Notes under the pieces: model-generated
What the model saw: the letters and a program-made list of their open reading frames with translations, nothing else
Told to the model about the DNA's origin: nothing
Databases searched by the model: none
Shown: positions 1 through 10,500 of the stretch, one piece after another
Layout: the number at the start of each line of letters is the position of its first letter
Numbering within the stretch: the stretch's first letter is position 1
Translations under genes and position numbers: made by a program
Assembly: GCA_934045905.1 (NCBI GenBank)
Contig: OW203768.1
Coordinates: 21,776,770 to 21,840,769 of the forward strand
Length of the DNA stretch: 64,000 bases
Direction of reading: 5' to 3'
DNA from: Leuctra nigra
Taxonomy: Eukaryota; Arthropoda; Insecta; Plecoptera; Leuctridae

Positions 1-207
1 TCCTGTGATTTTTGAAAATTAACACGGAACCGTTCAATCAAAAGGTTCAATCGATCAACTTAAAACTTTGCATAGTTATTTGGACCAATATTTAAGGAGT
101 TTTTGGATATTTTTATACAAGTCTGTGACGAAATTCAAAAATTATTGGCTTTTAATGACATTTTCGAATTCGAAAGACAGAATTTCGGTTCAAGGTGTTG
201 CGCGTTT

Positions 208-249
208 CCGTGCTCGCTCATCAACGCGTTACACAGAGCGTTTTCCTAG
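208..249 (-). repeat. Terminus of CTAGGAAAACGC repeat family
   Basis: On the minus strand this reads CTAGGAAAACGC followed by AACGCGTTGATGAGCGAGCA with small changes. The same terminus recurs at 1687-1729, 42990-43031 and 44833-44872 on the minus strand and at 15539, 43577, 44331, 60217, 60474, 62577 and 63760 on the plus strand. The body of this copy would lie to the left, toward the window edge. No gene is seen in 1-330. Confidence 0.7.
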
Positions 250-334
250 TTAATAATCTAATACAATAAGTTTGAATGTTCCGTTGACACAAAATTGGTA
301 TATTTAGAACAAACTGTACTACGATAATTGTTTG

Positions 335-815
335 TATTGTACTTCATACTTCCTTCCTTTGATCGAGCCCCGCTCAGCTGGATAATTTTTACGTCATTCA
401 TTGATTTCATTGGAACTTACCATAAAAACAATATTTTGTCGAACAATCTGTGTTCATAGTATTTTCCTTCGATTATTTAATAATTGATATAGATAAGTAT
501 ACCTACTTATTATAAAAATAATAATTCTTAATCCCGTCACTCAAAAGTTCTTCATGTCCAATACTCCCTGTTGATGAGTTTTCATATGAAACTCATAGTA
601 AATGTAACGATCCGATCCACTGATTGCACTCCAACCACGTTTTTGCATGCAGTTTCTCCATCATAAAATGATTTACCTAAATAAAGTTATTTGTGTGAAA
701 ATAATTTGATGTTGATAAAAGAGTAAACCAATTGCAATCCAGTGGTGATGTATTGGTTTACTATCTTTGGCTATCAACTGGTGACTAATTGGTTAGCATT
801 GGTTTACAAAAAAAA
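335..815. repeat. AACCAAT-rich interspersed repeat, copy 1
   Basis: The stretch around 700-815 is rich in AACCAAT/ATTGGTT words in phrases such as 'accaattgcaatccagtggtgatg'-like blocks. The 335-530 and 600-815 parts reappear in the opposite orientation at 10495-11110 and 11700-11740. No coding potential is seen. It looks like a non-coding interspersed repeat of unknown class. Confidence 0.55.
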
Positions 816-885
816 AAATAGTAAAATATAAATGTTTTGACTTAGCCCATTTTTTGATATATCAAAAAATGAATAAGAGATCAAC

Positions 886-1394
886 GTACACTCGGCACAT
901 TTAAAAATGATCGTCGATTTTCCTTCAGAGTCCCACATGGTCCTACGTTTGTTGTATACCCCTAGGTATACCGACCGGTTAGATCACGTGACTTCCTTAT
1001 CAGTTCTCTCGCAACAATGGGAGGGGGTAGTTCGTCGTCAATAGGAAACAAGTAATAATCTCTTTCAATTTTATCTGATCGACATTGCATTACGAGGCCT
1101 TCATTCGAATCCCACTTCAGTGCGTCGGATCGTGGTTTCACGTGATTTTGACGCAAAGTTGCCCATTAACTTCCTAGTTCCGACACACTGAAGTGGGATT
1201 CGAAAGAAGGCCTCGTAATGCATGTCGATCTGTTATTGAAAGAGAATATTACTTGTTTCCTATTGACGCAGAACTACCCCCTCCCCTTGTTGCGAGAGAA
1301 CTGATAAGGAAGTCACGTGATCTAACCGGTCCGTATACCTAGGGGTATACAACGTGGGACCATCGACGATCATTTTTAAATGTGCCGAGTGTAC
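886..1394. repeat. Foldback (long inverted repeat) element
   Basis: The left arm beginning GTACACTCGGCACATTTAAA is repeated as its reverse complement, ending at 1394. Arms of about 210-250 bp include matching blocks (GTATACC, the GATCACGTGACTTCC block, the CCCACTTCAGTG block) around a centre near 1150-1175. There is no ORF of note, so this is a MITE-like foldback element. Arm identity is high but not perfect. Confidence 0.8.
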
Positions 1395-1489
1395 TACATA
1401 GCATGAAGTTGTTAATTTTCGATCAATATGTTTCTATCGAATTTCAAACTCATAAAAAGCAAATATTTTGTAATTACTTGACCCTATAA

Positions 1490-1575
1490 AAACACTCCGT
1501 GTATAAAAATACCAGCTAAGTCTCTTTAACTAAAATAAATTAAAGGAATGTACAAATTCAGCACTGAAAAGTAGT
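1490..1575 (+). repeat. Fragment of CACTCCGTG-headed repeat
   Basis: It begins with AACACTCCGTGTA and continues into an 'agctaagtctcttt'-like block, the same head seen at 4868, 10112 and 54551 and inverted at about 8530. Here only the head is present, next to 'cagcactgaaaag' sequence also found in the 54551 copy. Confidence 0.6.
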
Positions 1576-1686
1576 TTTATGTTATATCTCTTATTCATTT
1601 GTTTTAGAGTTTATAGATTGGAAAGTTGAAATGAAAATTAGTAATGATCAGTAGTTGTCGTTTATTAAGTGGATTGTTAGCGCGTG

Positions 1687-1729
1687 TTCGTGCTTGCTCA
1701 TCAACGCGTTACACTGAGCGTTTTCCTAG
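1687..1729 (-). repeat. Terminus of CTAGGAAAACGC repeat family
   Basis: Reverse complement of the family head (AACGCGTTGATGAGC core), close to the copy at 208-249. The body of this copy is not clearly recognisable. Confidence 0.65.
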
Positions 1730-1919
1730 ATTTAGAAATGTTATGGTATATTTAAATTAAAACACTTTAAATTTAAATTAAAACACACAATGTGTGACAC
1801 TTCATTTTATAATTAATTTATGTCTAAGTGGCAAGTAGACAAGAAAATGATTGGTTATTTCTGTACGAAATCAGCATTGTTCATTGATAATCAATAAATG
1901 AAGTCAAGCAACATACACA

Positions 1920-1925
1920 TTTATT
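1920..1925 (-). terminator. Candidate poly(A) signal AATAAA
   Basis: TTTATT on the plus strand gives AATAAA on the minus strand, 84 bp past the stop codon at 2009-2011. The spacing suits the end of the transcript that would use the candidate terminal exon at 2009-2199. In AT-rich DNA this hexamer is common, so alone it is weak evidence. Confidence 0.35.
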
Positions 1926-2008
1926 TCCTTGTATGAAGTCTTTCATATTTAATCATACAAACAATATATTTGAATTAAACATACAAATATGCACCAACAA
2001 AACTAGCT

Positions 2009-2199
2009 TCACTGACAGAATGGAACACAGAGGCCATTTGCATTTACGTCTCCGGCCAATGGTATAGGCATATAGGTACATTTTTCGCCGTTGGAGCGCT
2101 GTAAAACCTGACACTGAACATCAGGTTCTTGTAGCAGGAAGTTTTCTCGCTTTAAACAAAATGCCCCCGTCGAGATGTTTGAGAAGGAAACAGAGTGTG
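2009..2199 (-). CDS. Candidate terminal exon of an unidentified cysteine-containing protein
   Basis: On the minus strand a long pyrimidine tract (ttctgttctgtcccccacc, then ttcttcaag) runs into an AG acceptor at 2201-2200. It is followed by an open frame of 62 codons to a TGA at 2011-2009. The peptide starts HSVSFSNISTGAFCLK and ends NGLCVPFCQ, with five cysteines. I do not recognise the family. The acceptor splits a codon after its first base (phase 1), so it cannot follow exon 5 of the serine protease homologue (phase 0) but could follow any of its exons 1-4, or an exon outside the window. It could be an alternative last exon, the end of a neighbouring gene, or chance. The AATAAA at 1925-1920 is consistent with a transcript end. 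Confidence 0.4.
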
Positions 2200-2388
2200 C
2201 TTGAAGAAGGTGGGGGACAGAACAGAACTGGGTAACTATAAGTATAATGGAATAAAATAACACTTCAAATGCAGCAACATTTAATTTCATCAAAAAGCAA
2301 TTACATATTTTCAAATGATGAAAAAATATTATTTCTAAGTTGATTAATTCATATACTTATCGAAGAGCATGTCCTAAAATCATCCTAA

Positions 2389-2703
2389 AGCCGTAGTGGA
2401 CCCTCCCCCCTCCCCCTGCTGCGGAAGGTCTAAAAGTGGTTTTGGTTATCTCAAGGTACGCACATTACACTTTTACTTGTTTGACATCTGCCCTTTGGTG
2501 GAACAATACCCAGGGCGGCCCAAATGGTGATTTTTGGGTAATTTCTTAACACGTTTGATTTTTTGCGTTTAGTTAAATAGTTAAATGTTAAAGTGAAAGT
2601 GAAATTAAAGTGTAATGTGCGTACCTTGAGGTACCCAAAACCACTTTCAGATCTTCCGCAACAAGGGGGGGGGGGGGGGGGTAGGGGAGGGTCCACTACG
2701 GCT
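2389..2703. repeat. Foldback element with AGCCGTAGTGGACCC ends
   Basis: AGCCGTAGTGGACCCTCCC at the left end is matched by its reverse complement at the right end. Further paired blocks are TCAAGGTACGCACATTACAC and its partner near 2610-2630. A poly-G tract near 2665-2685 pairs with the C-rich left arm. MITE-like; no coding sequence. Confidence 0.8.
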
Positions 2704-2765
2704 GGCTCATGGTCTAAGAAAGTAAGGATCCCATGAATCGCAAATCCTCAAGTTCCGCGATTTTA

Positions 2766-3920
2766 AAGGCCCTGTTAACCTGGACACCATAATTTTTGTC
2801 AATCACTACCGTTGTTGATCAATAGTTTTTGATTTGTGATAAGCAGAAAATTAAAAAAAAAATTATAAACTTGAAAATTGTGTTTGAAAAGAATAACTTT
2901 GTGTGCTATTTTTCGATTCATTGAGTGTATATTTAAAATACAGACATTGCGTCGTTGACGTTCATAAAATGTGTTTAAATACCCTCAATAATGATCTCAT
3001 TTCGATCGTAAATTCATATGTGTTGACTTTTATGCTCTGATATTCTTGTAAATTGGGTCTCTGGTTGTGATAGCGACACAAATTCCCAGACTCAGCCGGG
3101 ATCAAGAGGTTGCGAGTATGTAGAATTCATAACAAAACGCGATATTTACACTCTCAAGTACCAGCTGGTAAAACATAAAGTGGAGCTTAATAAGAGATTT
3201 TATTAATTGCAGGTAAATGATAAGCGCTATAATTTTGAATAAAATATGGTTAAGACCCCCCTTCAAAGTGAAAATTGTCATATTTATGGATGTGTCAGAA
3301 TAATGTCAGAATAATGCGTCAGAATAATGTTGAAAGATCGACGAATCTATCTACATTATTTTTTTAATCGAATAATTATTATTTGCTTACCCCCAAATTT
3401 ACAAACAACCCTTAAATTTTAGAAAAAACTGTGTTTTTTTAGTGATTTATTGCGTCTCTCACAGAACGAGTATCAACATTTCGCAAATGGTGGCCTCAAG
3501 AGACATCTTTTGGGAATCTACATAAAAAAAATCAGGTCAATCGGAGACATATTGACCGGACAATATTTGATTAAGTATTCGATTATCTTGGGCAATTCTG
3601 ACGAACTGGAAGGAAGCTCTATTACACTGATAGCTAAATTTTTGACTTGCTCTCTCGGTGAAAAACCCACTTAAGAAGAGGAGATGTGTACGTTATTTCA
3701 TCATTAAGCTTAATCCTGGGTTGCACTTAGTTTGCTCACACCGAAAATTTGAAGATGAAAATCGATGTACCACTCTAATACTGACTGCCAAGTGGCGCAA
3801 GGTCATTTTTGATGTATCATTTCAAGACCATACGCGTTAGGCTGGATGTTTCATCACTGCGTCAATGTGCTTAATCCCTGAACACGAATGATATTAAAAT
3901 TTTGATTTTTGGGTTGACTG
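2766..3920 (+). repeat. Duplicated segment, copy A
   Basis: Starts 'ccctgttaacctggacacca' and matches 56046-57800 through most of its length, including the block around 3060-3260 and the block around 3690-3900. Copy B is broken by a foldback insertion at 56734-57757. The segment contains a short open frame (3075-3206) followed by AATAAA near 3239, so it is probably part of a transposable element or a retroposed gene end. Confidence 0.7.
3075..3206 (+). pseudogene. 43-codon open frame shared by the two segment copies
   Basis: The frame reads DTNSQTQPGSRGCEY and so on, ending NKRFY then TAA. The copy at 56370-56501 has the same length and the same stop with five amino-acid changes (T/A, V/A, H/Y, L/I, F/L). 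Most nucleotide differences change the residue, so there is no sign of protein-level constraint. Most likely the end of a TE-encoded protein; I do not recognise the family. Confidence 0.4.
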
Positions 3921-4157
3921 GTCCTTTAAATTTGGAAAACAACGAAAAAGTGTCGAAGTCAGGGTCGCGCGATTCGCGAAGAAAAGTAAATAAATCGCAC
4001 GATTGCCGTGCAATAATCGTTCGTGTTGTGCGTGTTTCTGATAATGGTGGTTGTCAGTACGGGTGTCAAAATGCCAAGTTTGTCACTCAGTATGGAAACA
4101 GCAATCGCGTCCCGCGTGCATTTATGATTCATGAGAACCTTACTTAAGCCGATGTAA

Positions 4158-4520
4158 CTATAATGTGGAGACGGTAACATTCTTCAACCATCCCATGTAC
4201 ATCTTCAAATCAGAGAAAGTGCTCAATCTGTTTATCAGACATCCATTCGCAGTACGTAAGCAGGTGATATCAGCAGTGTAAATCCCCACCAGATAGTACC
4301 TGGTGCCATATTTTGTAGGAAATTGGTACATAAGACCGGCGCCAGGTACGTCATCACACGTACTGTCTCCTAATGTAATGGCGCACAGGTGGTCGGGAGC
4401 TATGCGGTCAGCAGTGCTCGGGACGACAGCGTCCTGGCAATCGGAATGTGGAAGCATGACACGGGGCTGCGTGGAGAACACACGACTGCGTACGTTTACT
4501 CCTAGCTTTTCACCGGTAAC
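4158..4520 (-). CDS. Exon 6: C-terminal half of the serine protease homologue domain
   Basis: The acceptor is 'tgtatttcag' before 4520, phase 0, reading VTGEKLG, which lines up with the VTGWG strand of trypsin-like enzymes directly after exon 5 (GHSLT). It encodes residues 330-449 and ends in TAG at 4160-4158. Cysteines at 357, 375, 384, 406 and 413 fit the usual disulphide positions of the C-terminal lobe. The GDSGGP motif is replaced by DVPGAG, so the nucleophile position is Pro388 and the oxyanion/Asp194 position is Val387. The terminal helix reads MYMGWLKN, with an N-glycosylation sequon NVT at 443-445. No clear poly(A) signal lies close behind the stop. Confidence 0.85.
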   Translation of the reverse strand, partial: VTGEKLGVNVRSRVFSTQPRVMLPHSDCQDAVVPSTADRIAPDHLCAITLGDSTCDDVPGAGLMYQFPTKYGTRYYLVGIYTADITCLRTANGCLINRLSTFSDLKMYMGWLKNVTVSTL

Positions 4521-7500
4521 CTGAAATACACATGTGGGTTTATTAGAAATCGATACCTTAACTGCAAAATCTCTTACGCGCACTCTTCAAAATTGTTTTG
4601 GAGATAGTTAATCATATTTAATAAATTTTACCGGAACGTTTTCAAAATACCAACGAATAATATGTCGATCATACATTTACAAGACAAAAAAAATCGAATT
4701 CTCTAATTACTGAAGTCAGTCTGCAGACATCAATATTACGGTTTGAGATACGACTTTTCCATATTTTCCTTACATTTTCAAATACAAAGTTTTAAAGAAT
4801 AAAGAAATGTCTTTCGTCTGCGAACAACATAGTTTTTGAATCATCCCTAGTAAAAGGAACAGAAAAAAACACTCCGTGTAAAAAAGGCAGCCAAGTCTCT
4901 TTACTTTAAAAAAATTCAACACCGAAAAGGAGTGATATCAAAAAAGGAGCCAAGTCAATGACATTTCCAAATATTTAATCGTATCTTTGAAATAAAAGTA
5001 TAAACACCGAGAAATACTTTACAAAAGGACTTGGCGCATCGTTTTTTTAAAGACATCATTCTATCCTAAAAGTGGAAAGAAATTTACAAGTAGGTACATT
5101 TTCCTCTTTCTATTAGAGCCAGAATCTATGAATCAAGCTACTTTTAGTAATGACTATTTTATAGTTTTGTCAATGGCGATAGAAGCATGATTTTATGCTG
5201 TAATATATAAGTAATATAAGGGTGAAAGAATTACATAACAATTGGAAATGGTGAGAATGTAGGTTTCTTTGGAAAACTTCCATGGAGTCAGGAGTCAGGA
5301 TCCTCATCAGTGTGTTGTGTCTAATGTCCGCCCGTCCGATCGGGTAGCTCAGTTGGTAGAGCTCTCGCCCGGCAAGTGAGAGGTCCCAAGTTCGTGCCCC
5401 GGTTCGGTCGGATATTTTTCACAACACACATCCCTTCATATCAATTGGAAGTGGGCTCATACATATTCTTGCAGTAAGGTCCTAGGGGGGAACAAGGCCC
5501 AGTGGGGAACAAGGCCCACTACCAATATATCACAGGGTTTAAATCTGGCGCTCAATTTATCCATTCGCGTTTGTGAGGTACCACTAGAGTGATCTATTGG
5601 CGTAATTTTGTACCGATGGTCCAAACCGTTTAGAAAGCAAAGATAAAAAACCCGTGTTGACAGGTTCTCAGTGCCGCTCTTCTTGTTGAAGGACACATGT
5701 AAGTATTTTTATTTTCTTATTAAAACACATTTTATATTTATTTATCCTATTTATTTGTATTAACTATCATGTTTTCGTAAATAAATAACACTTTACTTAC
5801 ACGCAGTGTGAAATACGAACTGTAAATACTTAATTTATTATATTTAGAGACAAAAGGGGAACAAGGCCCATTTTAGTTGAGCTATTATTTTAGGTTATGT
5901 TCGCCTGTTAATTTCACAATTTATTTGCAATTAGTGTAAAAGAGTAACCTATTCTATTTTGCAGGCCAAGATGGCAAGAAAAAGTTTGGGTTTGAGGGCA
6001 AGATGGACTGCAAATCAGCTAAGAGAAGCACTCGACGAAATAAAGAAGGGAGTTTCGCAGCGGATCGTTTCCAGTCGTCACGGAATTCCACGTAGAACAC
6101 TTCGAAACCATTTGAAGACTGGTGTTATTGACAAAGTAATTGGAAGGACGTCTCTTCTTACCCATCAGCAAGAACAAGACCTTGCTGCGCGAATTACACG
6201 GTTTGCTGACATTGGTCTACCGCTGACTTCAAGGTTGCTGCGACATAATGTTTTTCGCTTTTGCGAAATGAACAACATTCGCCATTCTTTTAATAAACAA
6301 GAAGAGATGGCTGGTCTGGACTGGCTGAAAGGGTTTTTAAAGCGCAATCCTAACATTGCTAAAAGAAAAGCGCAGAAGATGAACCCTGCCCGCGCCCAAA
6401 AATTGAACAGATTCATCGTTGCAGACCATTTTGAGAAATTGAACAACATAATGACAGAGCTGGATCTTTTATCAAAGCCTGAGTTAATTTACAATATGGA
6501 TGAAAAAGGATGCAGACTCACTCTGCACAATCAACAACAAGTTTTTGCTCTCAAAGGATCCAAGCGAGTGCACATGGTAGCACCCGAACATGCTGAAAAT
6601 GTTACCGTAGTTGCTTGCGGAAATGCACTCGGCAATGTCATTCCCCCAATGGTCATTTTCAAAGGGAAGCGCCTCAAACCGGAGTTTGCTGACAACTTAC
6701 CAACTGGTAGTTCCGTTGCCATGGCTCCGAAAGGGAGCATGACAGCGGATATTTTTGTCCAGTGGTTGAAACATTTCAATAAATACAGGACAGCAGGTCC
6801 AGTGTTGCTGGTATTTGATGGAGCGTCGAGCCACCTAAGCTTCACCATCGTGGAAGCCGCTGAGAATATGGGAATTCGTCTCTATTGTCTGCCGTCAAAT
6901 ACAACGCATGAGTTGCAACCTCTCGACAAATCCGTCTTTCGTTCCTTTGAACATAATTGGGATCAACAACTGCTTCGATTTTGGAACCAACATCCTGACC
7001 GGAAGTTGACGAAGGAAAGATTCGGTGTTGTTTTATGTGAAGTCTGGAAGCGTTGCATGACAATGAGTAATGTCGCAAATGGTTTTCTGGCAACGGGGAT
7101 CTACCCGTTCAACAAGGACATTCTCCCCGATTATGCTTTTGCGCCCAGCGAAATAACCGAGCAGCCAATGCCGTCATTGGCCGAAGAAGTGGAAGCCGAA
7201 GAAGAGGAAGAGGATACCATTCCACTTGCTCGATTGCAGGCACGAATGGGAGTCATACCAATCGTTGTGCAAGAGACTCCTGGATCAAGCGAGTCTGGGG
7301 CCTCATCGTTTGCATCCGTAATGTCGACGCCTCGAGCGGCAAGTAAGAAATCATTGCGCGCGCCCCGTAAAAAGGCTATTAATTATAAGGCCCAGACCTT
7401 AAGTAAGGAACTTTTCAAGTCAGTGCCACTAACCGAGAAAACGAAGCCCAAGAAGAAGAAAAATTTGAGTGCTCCGTCTACGTCTGCCGGCGACGGGGAG

Positions 7501-10500
7501 TCATGGCTCTGCACTGCCTGCGGAGACGACAGGCAAGAGAGCATGCGCTCATGTGTCAAGTGTCATAGTTGGTACCATGAAGAATGTGTGGGACTGGAGG
7601 AAGATGATACAGATGACTTTGTATGTCCCGATTGTTCTGATTAGTAATTAGAATTAGCGGGCCTTGTTCCCCTCATATGGGGGGAACAAGGCCCGAATGC
7701 AACTTTTCATTAACTTTAAATTTTCAATGTCATATTTTTTTTTTTTTTTTTTAAAATCAATTGAATATTGTACTTAATAGATGACTTGTCAATATTTAAC
7801 TGTGTACACACTTATTTTGTACCTACATTAATAAATATTAATTAAAACAATTAAGGTGGGCCTTATTCCCCCCTAGGACCTTACTGTTAATATGGCGATA
7901 TTAGACTGGTATCTTTTCATAATTTGATCTTGACTGAAGGAAATCATGAAACGTTGTCAAATAATTACTAACTAATGGAACACAATTATATATTTTTGAA
8001 GTGTCAAGTGTATAAAGTTAAATTTTTTAATAGAAATTCAATATGACTGTCTTCTTTGTGAAATGTATTTTTATAAAATGTGTATTAATAGAAATTGTTA
8101 CATGATGAGAAGGTATAACGCATGAGACTTAATTATATTCACCACGAAACAATATTACGAAGATAACTATTGTGTATATTTATAGAAAGCATAGACAACA
8201 AGTTTCATAGCGTATATAATCATATAGAAAATATTTTACAGAAGGTATGTATAATATGTACCTAATTGAAAGATGTTTCCCTATTATTCTAAACATTCAA
8301 AATGACGGTTGTATATAAATGGCACATGCTTATGAATAGAAAAATGTCTTTAAAAAAACGATGCGCCAAGTCCTTTTGTAAAGTATTTCTCGGTGTTTAT
8401 ACTTTTATTTCAAAGATACGATTAAATATTTGGAAATGTCATTGACTTGGCTCCTTTTTTGATATCACTCCTTTTCGGTGTTGAATTTTTTTAAAGTAAA
8501 GAGACTTGGCTGCCTTTTTTACACGGAGTGTTTTTTTCTGGGATATCACTTCTTTTGTTAGTTTATTCATACAGCTTGTAGCACAGCTTGTGTCCGTGCA
8601 AGAACTTATTTCTTTAAAAAAATACGCCTATGCCGATTTGGATACTTAGAAAAGTTGCGTTTGGTATATAAGATTAAAATAATTATCCAAGAAGAATAGC
8701 TTTAAGTTTCGTTACAATCGGTCCAGCCGTTTTCGATATATGACGTCACTTCCGGTTTTAGCAATGGCGGCCGAAAATAATGTCGTCTTGAATTCATAAT
8801 TATTACTCCTACACATTTCCAAAATTTGGTTGCAATCGGTACAGCCGTTTTTGATATATGACGTCACTTCCGGTTTTAACAATGGCGGCCGAAAATAATG
8901 TCGTCTTGAATTCATAATTATTAGTACAACACATTTCCAAAATTTGGTTGCAATCGGTACAGCCATTTTCGATATATGACGTCACTTCCGGTTTTAACAA
9001 TGGCGGCCGAAAATAATGTCGTCTTGAATTCATAATTATTAGTCCAACACATTTCCAAACTTAGGTTGCAATCGGTACAACCGTTTACGATATATGACGT
9101 CACTTCCGGTTTTAAAAATGGCCGCCGAGAACACTGCAACCTTGAATTTATAATTATTTACAAAGTACGTTTACTTATATCTATTTTAAAGTATAAAGTG
9201 GTGAATTTAGCGTCATTTAGCATATTTATGACGTCATTTCCGGTATAGGTCATAAAATGTGTGACGTCATTTCCGGTTTCGATATTTGAATCATCAAATA
9301 TTACTGATTACATAAAGTTGACCGTCTAAATCGTTTAGCGCTGGTTTTGTTCTAATCTGTTTAGCCGTTTTTGAGACATGATGTCACTTCCGGTTTAAAA
9401 ATGGCGGCTTCCGGTTGGTTTTATAACAAGTCAAATGAAATATCAAAAGTACAAACGTTACATAAATATCAAGACAATCGGATCAACAGTTGTTGCTGAA
9501 ATGCAAATCGATGTATATTAAATTTCATGACGTCATTTCCGGTTTATTAAAAATAATGTTCAGTCTTTTGATATTGATAATCCATATAGATGACCGTCTG
9601 AAACGATTGGCGCAAATTTAGTTCCGATCGGTCCAACCGTTGACGAGATATGACGTCACTTCCGGTTTCAAAATGGCGGCACAAAAAATTCATGGGGACA
9701 AGGTTAAATCAGACGCCAAAAGTGCACACGTGGTAAAAATGTGAGATCAATCGGTTCAGCCGTTTAGGCTGTGGCCTGTTTACCGGATTTTAGCTCCAGC
9801 CTACTACTACTAAGATTATTATTATGAAAACCGCCCTAAAACACAGTTTTCACGGCCCTCTAGCGCGCAAAGGGCGTAACCTATTGTTCCCAAATTTGGT
9901 ATATGTTGTAGGGTGGGCCATAGCTCGAAATTAAGATATTTCGCAACAATGTGAGATTTCTCAATTTTAAGATCCAGTAGGCCGAAAATGCCACTTTGAT
10001 GCTTACAGTAAAAGTGGGTTTGCTCCAGCCTTTATATGAGAGTGTGCGCGCGCCGTACGACTTGGCTGGCGTGGAGCGACCGCTCCACTAGATATTCCAG
10101 AAAAAACACTCCGTGTAAAAAAGGCAGCCAAGTCTCTTTACTTTAAAAAAATTCAACAGCGAAAAGGAGTGAAATCAAAAAAGGAGCCAAGTTAATGACA
10201 TTTCCAAATATTTAATCGTATTTTTGAAATAAAAGTATAAACACCGAGAAATACTTGACAAAAGGACTTGGCGCATCGTTTTTTTAAAGACATCATTCTA
10301 TCCTAAAAGTATAAAGAAATTTACAAGTAAGTACATTTTCCTCTTTCTATTAGAGCCAGTATCTATGAATCAAGCTTCTTTTAGTAATGGCTATTTTATA
10401 GTTTTGTCAAAAGCGATTGAAGAAAGATGTCATGCTGTTATAGATAAGTAATATAAGGGCGGAAGAATTCAATAACAAGGAAGTCGGCTCTTATACACTC

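Larger units (their letters stand above)
5472..7886 (+). mobile_element. Autonomous pogo/Tigger-like DNA transposon, apparently complete
   Basis: Terminal inverted repeats are CAGTAAGGTCCTAGGGGGGA at 5472-5491 and its reverse complement at the right end, continuing for about 30 bp (5472-5501 and 7857-7886) with one main mismatch. Inside lies one uninterrupted transposase frame (5971-7644). The CAGT start is usual for pogo/Tigger elements. I do not see a clean TA target duplication: the flanks are TTG on the left and TTA on the right. Intact ends plus an intact frame suggest a fairly young insertion into intron 5 of the minus-strand host gene, opposite to it in direction. Confidence 0.88.

Noticed and set aside
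3902..4524. Plus-strand frames opposite exon 6
   Set aside because: They are shadows; the minus-strand frame has a good acceptor, the protease alignment and the matching phase.
5338..5410. Functional tRNA-Ala gene
   Set aside because: Position 33 is C, the T stem is mismatched, the acceptor stem has several G-T pairs, and a second partial copy shares the flanks, which fits a tRNA-derived repeat.
6165..7093. Minus-strand frames inside the pogo-like transposase
   Set aside because: They are shadows of the plus-strand transposase frame and have no recognisable product.
8712..9139. Minus-strand protein repeating 'TDCNQILEMC'
   Set aside because: Overlapping frames follow the 118-bp tandem repeat; since 118 is not a multiple of three, the frames change with each unit and none is a stable product.
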